Positions 1-7,496 of a stretch of 64,000 nt of DNA are shown here, piece after piece. The notes below the pieces were generated by a model. That model made no database searches. It was not told where the DNA came from and saw only the letters and a program-made list of their open reading frames with translations. Origin of the DNA: Paludibacteraceae bacterium (GTDB taxonomy: Bacteria > Bacteroidota > Bacteroidia > Bacteroidales > Paludibacteraceae); NCBI GenBank assembly GCA_017551025.1, contig JAFZNG010000014.1, positions 44,799 through 108,798 of the forward strand. The letters are read 5' to 3'. The position numbers were made by a program, and so were the translations under genes. How positions within the stretch are numbered: the stretch's first letter is position 1; each line of letters begins with the position of its first letter.

Positions 1-789
1 ATGGCCATGCTTACGGTGCCTATGTTGGGTTTTTGGTTCGTGGCGACGCATGATCCGCAGGGAGTGAGAGCAGCCAAGTGGTTGCAGTTTTGGCAAACCT
101 TGACGGTCTTTATCCTGCCGGCCTTGCTGGCAGTCTATCTATGGTCGGAACGGCCGCGGGAGTGGTTGCACCTGGACCGCAGCATCACGTGGGGGACGGC
201 CTTGAAGGCTATCTGTATGATGGTACTGGCCATACCGGCTATCAACCTCATGAGTTGGCTCAACCAGCAACTCGTACTGCCGGCCTCACTTAGCGGCCTG
301 GAGGCATGGATGAAGCAGATGGAGGATGCGGCGCAAGTGATGACCGAGCGTTTTATGCAGGTAGATACGGTGCAGGGTCTGCTGATCAATATAGGTCTGA
401 TGGCAGTGTTGCCCGCGATAGGTGAGGAATTGAGTTTTCGCGGTGTTGTGCAGGGACTGTTGACGCCCAGGTATAAGAAAGCCGCCATCTGGTTGGCAGC
501 CTGTATCTTCAGTTTTATCCATTTTCAGTTCTACGGTTTCGTACCGCGTATGCTGATGGGTGCGTTGTTCGGCTATATGTTGGTATGGACGGGTAGTCTA
601 TGGGTGCCGATCGTGATGCACATGACCAATAATGCCGTGGCGGTGCTGGCCTATTATGTATCGAATCGCTATGCGATAGACGGCGGTTGGATGGAAGAAT
701 TCGGTGCCGGCAGTACGTGGTATGCCGGTGTGCTGAGTTTGGTGGTGGTGATTACGATGGCCTGTTTCGTCGCTCGCGAACGATCATAA
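1..789 (+). CDS. CPBP-family intramembrane metalloprotease (5' end possibly outside window)
   Basis: Membrane protease of the CPBP/CAAX (Rce1-like, ABI) family. The family signature is complete: EExxxR at residues 142-147, a histidine in a hydrophobic segment at 174 (FSFIHFQF), and H207 with N210/N211 in the last motif. These residues bind zinc and activate water inside the membrane. At least six hydrophobic segments are visible. The reading frame is open to the first base and the protein is shorter than usual for Bacteroidales members, so the first ATG may be internal. The 3' end overlaps the convergent gene at 752-1150 by 38 bases. The substrate cannot be told from sequence. Confidence 0.85.
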   Translation: MAMLTVPMLGFWFVATHDPQGVRAAKWLQFWQTLTVFILPALLAVYLWSERPREWLHLDRSITWGTALKAICMMVLAIPAINLMSWLNQQLVLPASLSGLEAWMKQMEDAAQVMTERFMQVDTVQGLLINIGLMAVLPAIGEELSFRGVVQGLLTPRYKKAAIWLAACIFSFIHFQFYGFVPRMLMGALFGYMLVWTGSLWVPIVMHMTNNAVAVLAYYVSNRYAIDGGWMEEFGAGSTWYAGVLSLVVVITMACFVARERS

Positions 790-1150
790 GAGCTTCTTCC
801 CGTATATCTTCCGGTAGCGAGATACGTCGTAGCTGCAGGCTGCGGCACCAACCGGGTATGTCCGCTTCGCGGAGTGTCTCGAATACCTCGCGCATCATCT
901 GATGCTGCGCCGGCGTGAAATCCTCCGGCGGTGTATCGGCCAGTTGGTCGAGTTCTTCGTCGTCGTAATAGACGATCTCGGCATTGGTTTGCAAGAGGGT
1001 TTCGCGCTCGCAGACCAGGTGTTCGCCGCAGCAACCGTCAGGACGGCTATCGGCTTTTGGCTCTTGGTTCTTGGCTTTCTGGCGCTCACGTATCTCCGTG
1101 AGCACCAGCACCACAATCGCCAGTACTATGAATAGTAGTAGAGGAATCAT
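752..1150 (-). CDS. small single-pass membrane protein, unknown function
   Basis: 132 residues that I do not recognise by function. It starts with a hydrophobic segment (about residues 2-18) and then a soluble, acidic tail with a CCGEHLVCE cluster at about residues 40-48 that could bind metal or form disulfides. Its ATG overlaps the parE stop by 4 bases (ATGA), so the two are probably translated together. Residues 24-33 are encoded by a heptamer array (1053-1080), giving a [10 protein letters not shown]-type linker between the membrane segment and the Cys cluster. The 3' end overlaps the CPBP protease gene tail to tail. Confidence 0.7.
   Translation of the reverse strand: MIPLLLFIVLAIVVLVLTEIRERQKAKNQEPKADSRPDGCCGEHLVCERETLLQTNAEIVYYDDEELDQLADTPPEDFTPAQHQMMREVFETLREADIPGWCRSLQLRRISLPEDIREEALMIVRERRNRPS
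1053..1080. repeat. in-frame heptamer array
   Basis: Four heptamers of the type GCTCTTG (gcttttg, gctcttg, gttcttg, gctttct) inside the coding sequence at 752-1150. Nearly the same array occurs in the glycosyltransferase gene at 58427-58468, read in the same coding direction. Confidence 0.85.
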
Positions 1151-3051
1151 TCTTCCACTCTATCTTCTTCGATCACCAGGTTGTCGATGATGAACTGCTG
1201 GCGTTCGGTGGTGTTTTTGCCCATGTAGTAGGCGAGCAGTTCCTTGACGGCATCTTCCTTACGCAGGCTGACTTGGTCGAGACGTATCTCGCCGCCGATG
1301 AAGCCCTTGAATTCCTCGGGGGATATCTCACCGAGTCCTTTGAATCGTGTGATCTCGGGATTCTTGACTTCGGCAAGGGCTTTGAGTCGTTCGTCCTCGG
1401 AGTAGCAGTAGCGTATCTCTTGCTTGTTCTTGACGCGGAAGAGCGGGGTCTGCAGGATATATACGTGGCCTTTCTTGACCAGGTCGGGGAAGAACTGGAG
1501 GAAGAAGGTGAGCATCAAGAGGCGAATATGCATACCATCTACATCGGCATCGGTAGCGATGATGACCTTGTTGTAACGCAATTCGTCGAGGCCGTCCTCG
1601 ATATTGAGGGCCGATTGCAGGCAGTTGAACTCTTCGTTCTCATAGACCACCTGCTTGGTCAGTCCGTAGCAGTTGAGCGGCTTACCGCGCAGCGAGAAGA
1701 CGGCTTGGGTGCGTACGTCGCGGCTCTTGGTAATAGAGCCGGAAGCGGAGAGTCCCTCCGTGATGAAGATACAGGTCTCCTGGCGCAGGTCGTCGTCGGC
1801 ATTCTTGGCGGAGCGCACGGGTTTGGGGTCGTTGAAGTGGACCTGACAGTCGCGCAGCTTGGGGTTGTTGAGCAGGTTCTTCTTAGCGCGTTCGCGTGCG
1901 GCTTTCGTGACACCGGCGATGGCTTTGCGCTCTTTCTCCGAGTCCTGGATCTTCTGCAGCATGATCTCTACGGTCTGCGGATTGCGGTGGAGGTAGTTGT
2001 CGAGTTGCTGCTTGACGAAGTCGTTGACGAATTTATTGACGCTCACGCCGCCGGTGGGGCTCATATCTTTCGATCCGAGCTTGACCTTGGTTTGCGATTC
2101 GAAGACGGGTTCCTCTACGTTGATGGCGATAGCACCTACCACGCCGTTGCGGATGTCGGCCAGTTCCTGATTCTTGTTGAAGAACTCCTTGATGGTACGT
2201 CCGATAGCCTCTTTGTAAGCGGCTTGGTGGGTACCGCCCTGGATGGTATGCTGGCCGTTGACGAAGGAGAAATACTCATCGCCGTTTTGGTCGGTATGGG
2301 TGAGGGCGATCTCGATATCTTCGCCTACGATATGGATGATCGGATAGAGCGGATTGACCGTCATGTTCTCGGTCAGCAGGTCGAGCAGGCCGTTTCGGCT
2401 GATAAATTTCTTGCCGTTATAGACGAGCGTGAGCCCGGTGTTGAGGTATGCGTAGTTGCGGAGCAGTTCTTCGATATAGTCGTCGCGGAACTGATAGTTT
2501 TCGAATAGTCCTTTCGAGTTGTCGGGAACAAATTCGATAATAGTGCCTCGTTTCTCATTGCCGCTGTAGTCGAGTATGCCGGTGTCGCTGGTCAGTTTGC
2601 CCTCGGAGAACTCGGCCTTGCGGGTCTTGCCCTCGCGGAAGGACTCCACGGAGAAGTAGCTGGAGAGCGCATTGACAGCTTTGGTACCGACACCGTTCAG
2701 GCCGACGGATTTCTTGAAGGCCTTGCTGTCGTACTTACCGCCGGTGTTGAGCACGCTGACCACTTCGACGAGTTTGCCCAAGGGGATGCCTCGTCCGTAG
2801 TCTCGCACGCGCACTCGTCCGTCGGCTACGGTCACCTCGATCACCTTGCCTTCGCCCATGCGGTACTCGTCGATCGAGTTGTCGATACTCTCCTTGATGA
2901 GCACGTATATACCGTCGTCGGAGTGTGTGCCGTCGCCGAGTTTACCGATATACATACCCGGTCTGCGCCGGATATGTTCCATGTCGTCCAAGTGGATGAT
3001 ATTTTCGTCACCGTATTCGGTAGCTGTCTGCAGTACTTGCTCTTCTGCCAT
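1147..3051 (-). CDS. parE: DNA topoisomerase IV subunit B (type IIA topoisomerase ATPase subunit)
   Basis: GHKL ATPase and Toprim subunit of a type IIA topoisomerase, which acts with ParC on supercoils and chromosome unlinking. Visible features: the N-terminal RRRPGMYIG motif, the [12 protein letters not shown]-binding motif, GRGIP, the [14 protein letters not shown] loop, and the Toprim residues EGLSASG and DADVDGMHI; the C-terminus keeps RFKGLGE. At 634 residues it is short like ParE/GyrB without insertions. I chose the ATG at 3051; a TTG nine codons upstream lies inside the -7 promoter element and cannot be in the mRNA. parC is not in the window. GyrB is the alternative, but this type usually pairs with ParC in Bacteroidales. 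Confidence 0.92.
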   Translation of the reverse strand: MAEEQVLQTATEYGDENIIHLDDMEHIRRRPGMYIGKLGDGTHSDDGIYVLIKESIDNSIDEYRMGEGKVIEVTVADGRVRVRDYGRGIPLGKLVEVVSVLNTGGKYDSKAFKKSVGLNGVGTKAVNALSSYFSVESFREGKTRKAEFSEGKLTSDTGILDYSGNEKRGTIIEFVPDNSKGLFENYQFRDDYIEELLRNYAYLNTGLTLVYNGKKFISRNGLLDLLTENMTVNPLYPIIHIVGEDIEIALTHTDQNGDEYFSFVNGQHTIQGGTHQAAYKEAIGRTIKEFFNKNQELADIRNGVVGAIAINVEEPVFESQTKVKLGSKDMSPTGGVSVNKFVNDFVKQQLDNYLHRNPQTVEIMLQKIQDSEKERKAIAGVTKAARERAKKNLLNNPKLRDCQVHFNDPKPVRSAKNADDDLRQETCIFITEGLSASGSITKSRDVRTQAVFSLRGKPLNCYGLTKQVVYENEEFNCLQSALNIEDGLDELRYNKVIIATDADVDGMHIRLLMLTFFLQFFPDLVKKGHVYILQTPLFRVKNKQEIRYCYSEDERLKALAEVKNPEITRFKGLGEISPEEFKGFIGGEIRLDQVSLRKEDAVKELLAYYMGKNTTERQQFIIDNLVIEEDRVEE

Positions 3052-3075
3052 ATTACGCCAAATTAAAATCGGCTG

Positions 3076-3107
3076 CAAAATTACAAAAAAAAAATGACAT
3101 ACACAAA
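3076..3107 (-). promoter_or_regulatory. promoter of parE
   Basis: On the minus strand, -33 TTTG (3104-3107), 20-base spacer, -7 TAATTTTG (3076-3083). The -33 lies in the centre of the palindrome at 3099-3116. Confidence 0.8.
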
Positions 3108-3116
3108 TGTGTATGC
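3099..3116. other. palindrome around the parE -33 element
   Basis: CATACAC, loop AAAT, GTGTATG. On the plus strand a run of seven T follows shortly, so it resembles a terminator hairpin; on the minus strand its loop is the -33 element of parE. Confidence 0.6.
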
Positions 3117-3152
3117 GAGATTTTTTTCGCCATGAAATATTCTTGTCGTTTT

Positions 3153-3212
3153 AAAATCACGGGATATATACTAAAGTATATATAGGTATGGGTGGGATAC
3201 GTGATTGACAGG
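3153..3212. repeat. dispersed ~60-base repeat, copy 1
   Basis: Begins AAAATCACGGG, contains the hairpin ATATATAC / GTATATAT, then a GGGTGGGATACG stretch and GATTGAC. A second copy with a few substitutions and single-base indels is at 15258-15318 in the same orientation. Both lie in spacers without genes. The rest of the 3079-3433 spacer holds the parE and mdh promoters. Confidence 0.8.
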
Positions 3213-3294
3213 TGATATATTCTACCTTCATCCGATGAAAACTACCGCAAGTATGTAAAATAAGTAAACACTATTTTACAAAAACGAAAAAAAT

Positions 3295-3318
3295 CGCACA
3301 TAAATTTGCACATGTGCG
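3295..3318. other. terminator-like hairpin overlapping the mdh promoter
   Basis: CGCACAT (3295-3301) pairs with ATGTGCG (3312-3318), with A-run before and T-run after. The loop contains the -33 TTTG of mdh and the T-run is the promoter spacer. Confidence 0.65.
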
Positions 3319-3336
3319 GTTTTTTTTGTAACTTTG
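3305..3336 (+). promoter_or_regulatory. promoter of mdh
   Basis: -33 TTTG 3305-3308, 20-base spacer, -7 TAACTTTG 3329-3336. The leader then holds a GC-rich inverted repeat (about 3352-3374, GTAC..ATGCGC / GCGCAT GTAC) before the start at 3434. Confidence 0.85.
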
Positions 3337-3433
3337 CGGGCTGAAATACGAGTACGCATGCGCGGCGCATGTACGCGTGCCGCGATACGAAACACAAAAA
3401 CGGAATAACTAATAAACTAAAAAATATACGATT

Positions 3434-4375
3434 ATGTCAAAAGTAACTGTTGTTGGCGCAGGCAATGTAGGAGCAACCTGCGCAAATGTATTGGCCGTTA
3501 ACGAAGTAGCTAACGAAGTATGTCTGATTGATATCAAGGAGGGTTTTGCCGAGGGTAAGGCCATGGATATCATGCAAACGGCTCAGCTGATGGGTTTTGA
3601 TACCGTAGTAGAGGGTGTAACCAACGACTACAGCAAGACCGCCGGCAGCGACGTAGTTATCATCACCTCGGGTCTGCCCCGTAAGCCGGGTATGACGCGT
3701 GAGGAGCTGATCGGCGTAAACGCAGGTATCGTAAAGAGCGTTTGCGACCAGGTACTGACCTACAGCCCGAATGCCATCCTCGTTGTTGTATCCAACCCGA
3801 TGGATACGATGGCTTACCTGACGCTCCACGCACTCGGTCTGCCGCGTAACCGCGTGATCGGTATGGGTGGTGCACTGGACAGTGCTCGTCTGAAATACTT
3901 CCTGAGCCAGGCATTGAAGTGCAACGCCAACGACGTAGACGGTTTCGTAATCGGTGGTCACGGCGATACGACCATGATTCCGCTGACCTCGTACACGACC
4001 TACAAGGGTATTCCTGTTACCGAGTTCCTCTCGAAAGAAGAGTTGGAGAACGTTGTTAAGTCGACGATGGTAGGTGGCGCTACGCTGACCGGTCTGCTGG
4101 GTACGAGTGCATGGATGGCTCCGGGTGCTGCCGCAGCATCGGTAGCTGAGGCTATCATCAAGGACCAGAAGAAGATGATTCCTTGCTCCGCAGCCCTGGA
4201 GGGTGAGTACGGCATGAAGGATATCACGATCGGCGTACCGTGTATCATCGGTCGCAAGGGTATCGAGAAGGTGCTGGAGCTCAATATCTCGGACGAGGAG
4301 ATGAAGAAACTCCGCGAGAGCGAGGCCGCAGTACGTAAGACAACGGCTGTCTTAAAGGAGTTGAACGTCCTTTAA
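3434..4375 (+). CDS. mdh: malate dehydrogenase (NAD)
   Basis: Cytosolic oxidation of malate to oxaloacetate with NAD, or the reverse in the fumarate branch of mixed-acid fermentation. The 313-residue protein is of the LDH-like MDH type: GAGNVGATC nucleotide-binding loop at residues 8-16, substrate arginines in SGLPRKPGMTRE, VSNPMDT, catalytic DSARLKYF and GGHGDTT with the active-site His. The residue after the Rossmann strand 2 acid fits NAD preference. Codon use suggests high expression, consistent with the strong promoter at 3305. pckA at 28086 acts on its product. Confidence 0.95.
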   Translation: MSKVTVVGAGNVGATCANVLAVNEVANEVCLIDIKEGFAEGKAMDIMQTAQLMGFDTVVEGVTNDYSKTAGSDVVIITSGLPRKPGMTREELIGVNAGIVKSVCDQVLTYSPNAILVVVSNPMDTMAYLTLHALGLPRNRVIGMGGALDSARLKYFLSQALKCNANDVDGFVIGGHGDTTMIPLTSYTTYKGIPVTEFLSKEELENVVKSTMVGGATLTGLLGTSAWMAPGAAAASVAEAIIKDQKKMIPCSAALEGEYGMKDITIGVPCIIGRKGIEKVLELNISDEEMKKLRESEAAVRKTTAVLKELNVL

Positions 4376-4540
4376 GGCAGCGAAGCTGCGTTAAAACGTT
4401 AAAATGGCGCTTTTGCGCGTTAAGCGGTTAGGAAGGCCTTCGGCGTTAGCGTGACCAATTAACGTGACACTGTCACCATTTTAACAATTTAACGTGACAC
4501 AGTCACCATTTTAACAATTTAACGTGCTATAAGCACTAAA
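4376..4540. repeat. series of short hairpins between mdh and spt
   Basis: Directly after the mdh stop come small inverted repeats with different stems: GCAGC/GCTGC, GGCGC/GCGC, then tandem 30-base units (starts near 4457, 4486, 4516) carrying GTGACA/TGTCAC, GTGAC/GTCAC and GTGCT/AGCAC. The stems are separated by a nearly constant GTTAA / ATTTTAAC linker. No promoter of the usual type is seen here, so spt may be read from the mdh promoter. Confidence 0.75.
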
Positions 4541-4545
4541 TTATT

Positions 4546-5727
4546 ATGGATCTTTTTGAAAAATGTGACCATTTTGAGACGCTGAAAGTCGTGCGCCAGA
4601 TGGGAATCTATCCCTATTTCCACGAGTTGGAGTCGCGCCAGGCACCGATCGTGACGATGGAGAACCATCGCGTCATCATGCTGGGCTCGAACAACTATCT
4701 GGGATTCACGGAGAACGAAGCCGTCATCAAAGCCGGTCACGCAGCACTGGATAAATACGGTACAGGTGTGTCGGGCAGCCGTTTTCTGAACGGTACGCTC
4801 GACCTGCACCTGCAACTGGAACGCGAGATAGCCGCCTTCACGGGTTACGAGGAGTGTATGACCGTTTCGACGGGCTTCCAGACCAACCTGGCTATTATCT
4901 CGGCTATCTGCGGTAAGGATGACTATATCCTCAACGACCGCGAGAACCATGCCTCGATATACGATGCCTGCCGACTGAGTTATGCCAAGGTGTTACGGTA
5001 CCGTCACTCCGATATGGAGGACCTGGAGCGTCAACTCCAGTCCATCCCGGAGACAGCCGGTAAGCTGATCATCACCGACGGCGTGTTCTCGATGCGCGGC
5101 GATATATGCCGCCTGCCGGAGATATGTGCTCTGGCCGAGAAATACCATGCGCGCGTGATGGTAGATGATGCCCACGGATTCGGTGTGCTGGGTCCCGGTG
5201 GTCGCGGTACAGCGGCTCACTTCGGACTGACCGACAAGGTGGACATCACCATGCTGACCTTCTCCAAGTCGCTGGCTTCGATTGGCGGATGTATGCTGAC
5301 CTCGCATCGCGTAGCCGACTGGCTGCGCCACGTATCGCGTCCGTTCATCTTCTCGGCATCTATCACGCCCTGCTCAGCTGCTACGGCACTGGAAGCGCTG
5401 CATCAACTCATCGCCGACCCGGAGCGTCCGACACGACTGATGAATATCGCCAAGTACTTCCAAAAGCAACTGCTGACCGCAGGCGTGAAGATCATCGAGG
5501 CACCGACACCTATCGTACCTATCTTCACCTACAAAACCCTGGATACGCTGGCATACGGCAAGAAGCTGTTTGACGAGGGCGTTTATGTGAACCCCGTGAT
5601 CGCACCCGCGTGCGTAGAGGGTGAGTGCCTGCTGCGTACTACGCTTATGGCTACCCATACCGAACCCGTCATCGATGAGGCAGTAGAGATCATCGCTCGT
5701 GTACTGAAAGAGGGGACGCCGTTTTAA
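4546..5727 (+). CDS. spt: serine palmitoyltransferase-type alpha-oxoamine synthase
   Basis: PLP enzyme expected to condense L-serine with a fatty acyl-CoA or acyl-ACP to 3-ketosphinganine, the first step of the sphingolipids typical of Bacteroides relatives. 393 residues, normal for the family. Seen: LGSNNYLGF at about 46-54, GTGVSGSRFLNGT at about 72-84, DDAHGFG at 207-213 and the PLP lysine K241 in TFSKSLASIGG. The FSKSLASIGG form is that of Bacteroidales SPT. Glycine C-acetyltransferase (Kbl) and BioF share the fold and cannot be fully excluded. An SDR reductase follows 34 bases downstream, which suits the next pathway step. Confidence 0.82.
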   Translation: MDLFEKCDHFETLKVVRQMGIYPYFHELESRQAPIVTMENHRVIMLGSNNYLGFTENEAVIKAGHAALDKYGTGVSGSRFLNGTLDLHLQLEREIAAFTGYEECMTVSTGFQTNLAIISAICGKDDYILNDRENHASIYDACRLSYAKVLRYRHSDMEDLERQLQSIPETAGKLIITDGVFSMRGDICRLPEICALAEKYHARVMVDDAHGFGVLGPGGRGTAAHFGLTDKVDITMLTFSKSLASIGGCMLTSHRVADWLRHVSRPFIFSASITPCSAATALEALHQLIADPERPTRLMNIAKYFQKQLLTAGVKIIEAPTPIVPIFTYKTLDTLAYGKKLFDEGVYVNPVIAPACVEGECLLRTTLMATHTEPVIDEAVEIIARVLKEGTPF

Positions 5728-5747
5728 CCGGAGTAGGCTCCGGAGCC
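5728..5747. repeat. 20-base GC palindromic element after the spt stop
   Basis: Starts at the base after the TAA of spt and contains CCGGAG / CTCCGG. The same bases occur at 58612-58631 directly after another stop codon, in the same orientation relative to the gene. Confidence 0.85.
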
Positions 5748-5761
5748 ATAAAAGATAGCAA

Positions 5762-6544
5762 ATGAAAGTAGTAGTTCTCACAGGCGGTAGCAGCGGCATC
5801 GGTCAGGCGACCGCCGAACTGTTTGCCGCACGCGGATGGCAGGTATTTGAACTCTCGCGCAGCGGAAAAGACGGCGAGGGTATTACCCACGTGCGCTGCG
5901 ACGTAACCCAAGAGCAGTCGGTTCGGGACGCCATCACGGAGGTGATGCAACATACCGACCATATCGATGTCGTGCTCTCGAATGCCGGCATGGGTATCTC
6001 GGGTGCGATAGAGTATACCCGCGAGGAAGATGCCCGTCGCCAGATGGACGTCAACTTCTTCGGGGCTTTCGCGCTCACCAAAGCCGTACTGCCGCAACTA
6101 CGTAAGCAACACAACGGACGTATCATCTTCACCTCCAGCGTAGCGGCCGTACTGGCCGTACCGTATCAGGCGTTCTACTCTGCCAGCAAGGCGGCTATCA
6201 ATGCCTTTGCCCTGGCGCTGCAGAACGAAGTGCGACCGTTCGGTATCCGCGTAGCCGTTGTGATGCCGGGCGATGTAGCCACCGGCTTTACCGGAGCACG
6301 CATCAAGGAGCAGCAGGGTGAAGACGTGTATACCCACGCCCGTCAGGCCGTAGAAGCCATGGAGCGCGACGAGCAAGGCGGTATGGCCCCCGTGAAGATG
6401 GCACGACTGATCTATCACGTAGCTACATGCCGCTGTCCGCGACCGGAATACGTAGGCGGAGCTATCTACCGCGTGTTCTGCGCCCTGGACTGCATGCTGC
6501 CGAAACGGCTGGTCAACTGGATAGAAGGGAAAATGTATAGTTAG
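5762..6544 (+). CDS. short-chain dehydrogenase/reductase, possible 3-ketosphinganine reductase
   Basis: Classical SDR of 260 residues: cofactor loop TGGSSGIG at 7-14, NAG at about 79, catalytic Ser in FTSSVAA, and YxxxK as YSASKAA at about 140. The downstream PxG motif is present (MPGDV). The C-terminus ends in a hydrophobic stretch. Position directly after spt in the same direction suggests reduction of 3-ketosphinganine to sphinganine; this is inference from neighbourhood, since SDR sequence alone does not fix the substrate. Other SDR roles remain open. Confidence 0.7.
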   Translation: MKVVVLTGGSSGIGQATAELFAARGWQVFELSRSGKDGEGITHVRCDVTQEQSVRDAITEVMQHTDHIDVVLSNAGMGISGAIEYTREEDARRQMDVNFFGAFALTKAVLPQLRKQHNGRIIFTSSVAAVLAVPYQAFYSASKAAINAFALALQNEVRPFGIRVAVVMPGDVATGFTGARIKEQQGEDVYTHARQAVEAMERDEQGGMAPVKMARLIYHVATCRCPRPEYVGGAIYRVFCALDCMLPKRLVNWIEGKMYS

Positions 6545-6600
6545 ACCGCCCTGCGGGCTGAAAGAAGAAAGACCGCTTCGCTGAAAGAACAAAGACTTTA
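6543..6600. repeat. GACCGC/CGCTTCGCT dispersed element, copy 1
   Basis: Begins at the stop codon of the SDR gene: TAGACCGCCCTGCGGGCTGA, then a purine-rich stretch and GACCGCTTCGCTGAAAGA. A close copy follows the pepD stop at 11313-11370. A period of seven is visible in the purine-rich part. Confidence 0.8.
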
Positions 6601-6602
6601 AA

Positions 6603-7496
6603 ATGCTTCGACATATTCGCATCGTATCACCTTCCGGAGCAATTGAACCGGAGTATATAAAAGGCGCCATGGAGCGCCTTTTATCGCTGGGCTTTGAGGT
6701 AACGGTCTCGCCGCATGCCTATGGCCGCAGCGGACGTTTTGCCGCCAGGGATGACGAACGCCTCGCCGATCTCAACGAGGCGCTGCAGGACCCGAGGGTA
6801 GATGCTATCCTGTGTTCGCGCGGCGGATACGGCCTGCAACGCATCATCGACCGCGTCGTGGCGGTACATAAACCTATCATCGGTTTTTCGGATATCACGG
6901 CGCTGCATCAGTTATCCGCTATCAGCTCTCAGCCGTCAGTACATAGCATCATGTGCAAACACCTGGCGACCCTACCGCAACAGAGCGAAGCCTTCCGGCG
7001 CACGATAGAACTGCTACGAGGTGCGCCGCTCCGCTACGAGCTGCCCTCCCATCCGCTGAACCGTACGGGAGAAATCACGGCACCGCTTATAGGCGGCAAC
7101 CTCTCCGTCCTATACGGCCTGCAGGGAACGCCGTTTGAAATTAAAAATTTAAAATTAAAAATTAAAAATTGTAATCAAAGACCGATTCTGCTGATCGAGG
7201 ATATATGCGAGCGGCATTATCATATCGACCGGATGATGAACAACCTGCGGCTGAGTGGCGTACTCGAGCATCTGAGCGGCCTCGTCGTAGGACAGTTTAC
7301 CGACTGCGAGGACGATCCGCTGATGGGCGAGACCGTACTGGAGACTATTGCTCGCTATGCGGCGCCGTATGACTATCCGGTGGTGTTTGACGCCCCCGTG
7401 GGGCACGTAGCACATAACCTGCCGTTGTGGCTTAACCGACCAACGAAACTAACCGTCACGAATGACTATGTCCAAATCGTGCAAGACAATGACTAA
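6603..7496 (+). CDS. ldcA: LD-carboxypeptidase, peptidase family S66
   Basis: Cleaves the terminal D-Ala from L,D-linked murein tetrapeptides in cell-wall recycling. 297 residues with the S66 triad: S72 in CSRGGYG, E199 in LLIED, H268 in APVGHV. Two heptamer arrays are read in frame: 6911-6945 (residues about 103-115) and 7137-7171 (about 179-190, a Lys/Asn/Ile-rich KNLKLKIKN loop), both away from the triad and the second just before the strand with E199. The end overlaps the next gene by ATGACTAA. Starts at the ATG 58 bases after the SDR stop. Confidence 0.88.
   Translation: MLRHIRIVSPSGAIEPEYIKGAMERLLSLGFEVTVSPHAYGRSGRFAARDDERLADLNEALQDPRVDAILCSRGGYGLQRIIDRVVAVHKPIIGFSDITALHQLSAISSQPSVHSIMCKHLATLPQQSEAFRRTIELLRGAPLRYELPSHPLNRTGEITAPLIGGNLSVLYGLQGTPFEIKNLKLKIKNCNQRPILLIEDICERHYHIDRMMNNLRLSGVLEHLSGLVVGQFTDCEDDPLMGETVLETIARYAAPYDYPVVFDAPVGHVAHNLPLWLNRPTKLTVTNDYVQIVQDND
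6911..6945. repeat. in-frame heptamer array in ldcA (first)
   Basis: Five degenerate heptamers of the type GCTATCA (gttatcc, gctatca, gctctca, gccgtca, gtacata). Confidence 0.75.
7137..7171. repeat. in-frame heptamer array in ldcA (second)
   Basis: Five heptamers of the type AAAATTA, in a gene that is otherwise GC-rich. 35 bases; the same heptamer occurs at 36222-36254 and 56791-56818 between genes. Confidence 0.9.

Noticed and set aside
1273-2508. 411-codon open frame opposite parE
   Set aside because: Shadow of parE: composition follows the third-position GC of the real gene and no family likeness is visible.
3052-3078. TTG start nine codons upstream of parE (and the same pattern at dacB)
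   Set aside because: The TTG is part of the -7 element, upstream of the transcription start.
4546-5727. call as glycine C-acetyltransferase (kbl)
   Set aside because: The FSKSLASIGG lysine region and the neighbouring reductase fit serine palmitoyltransferase better; no threonine dehydrogenase is adjacent.
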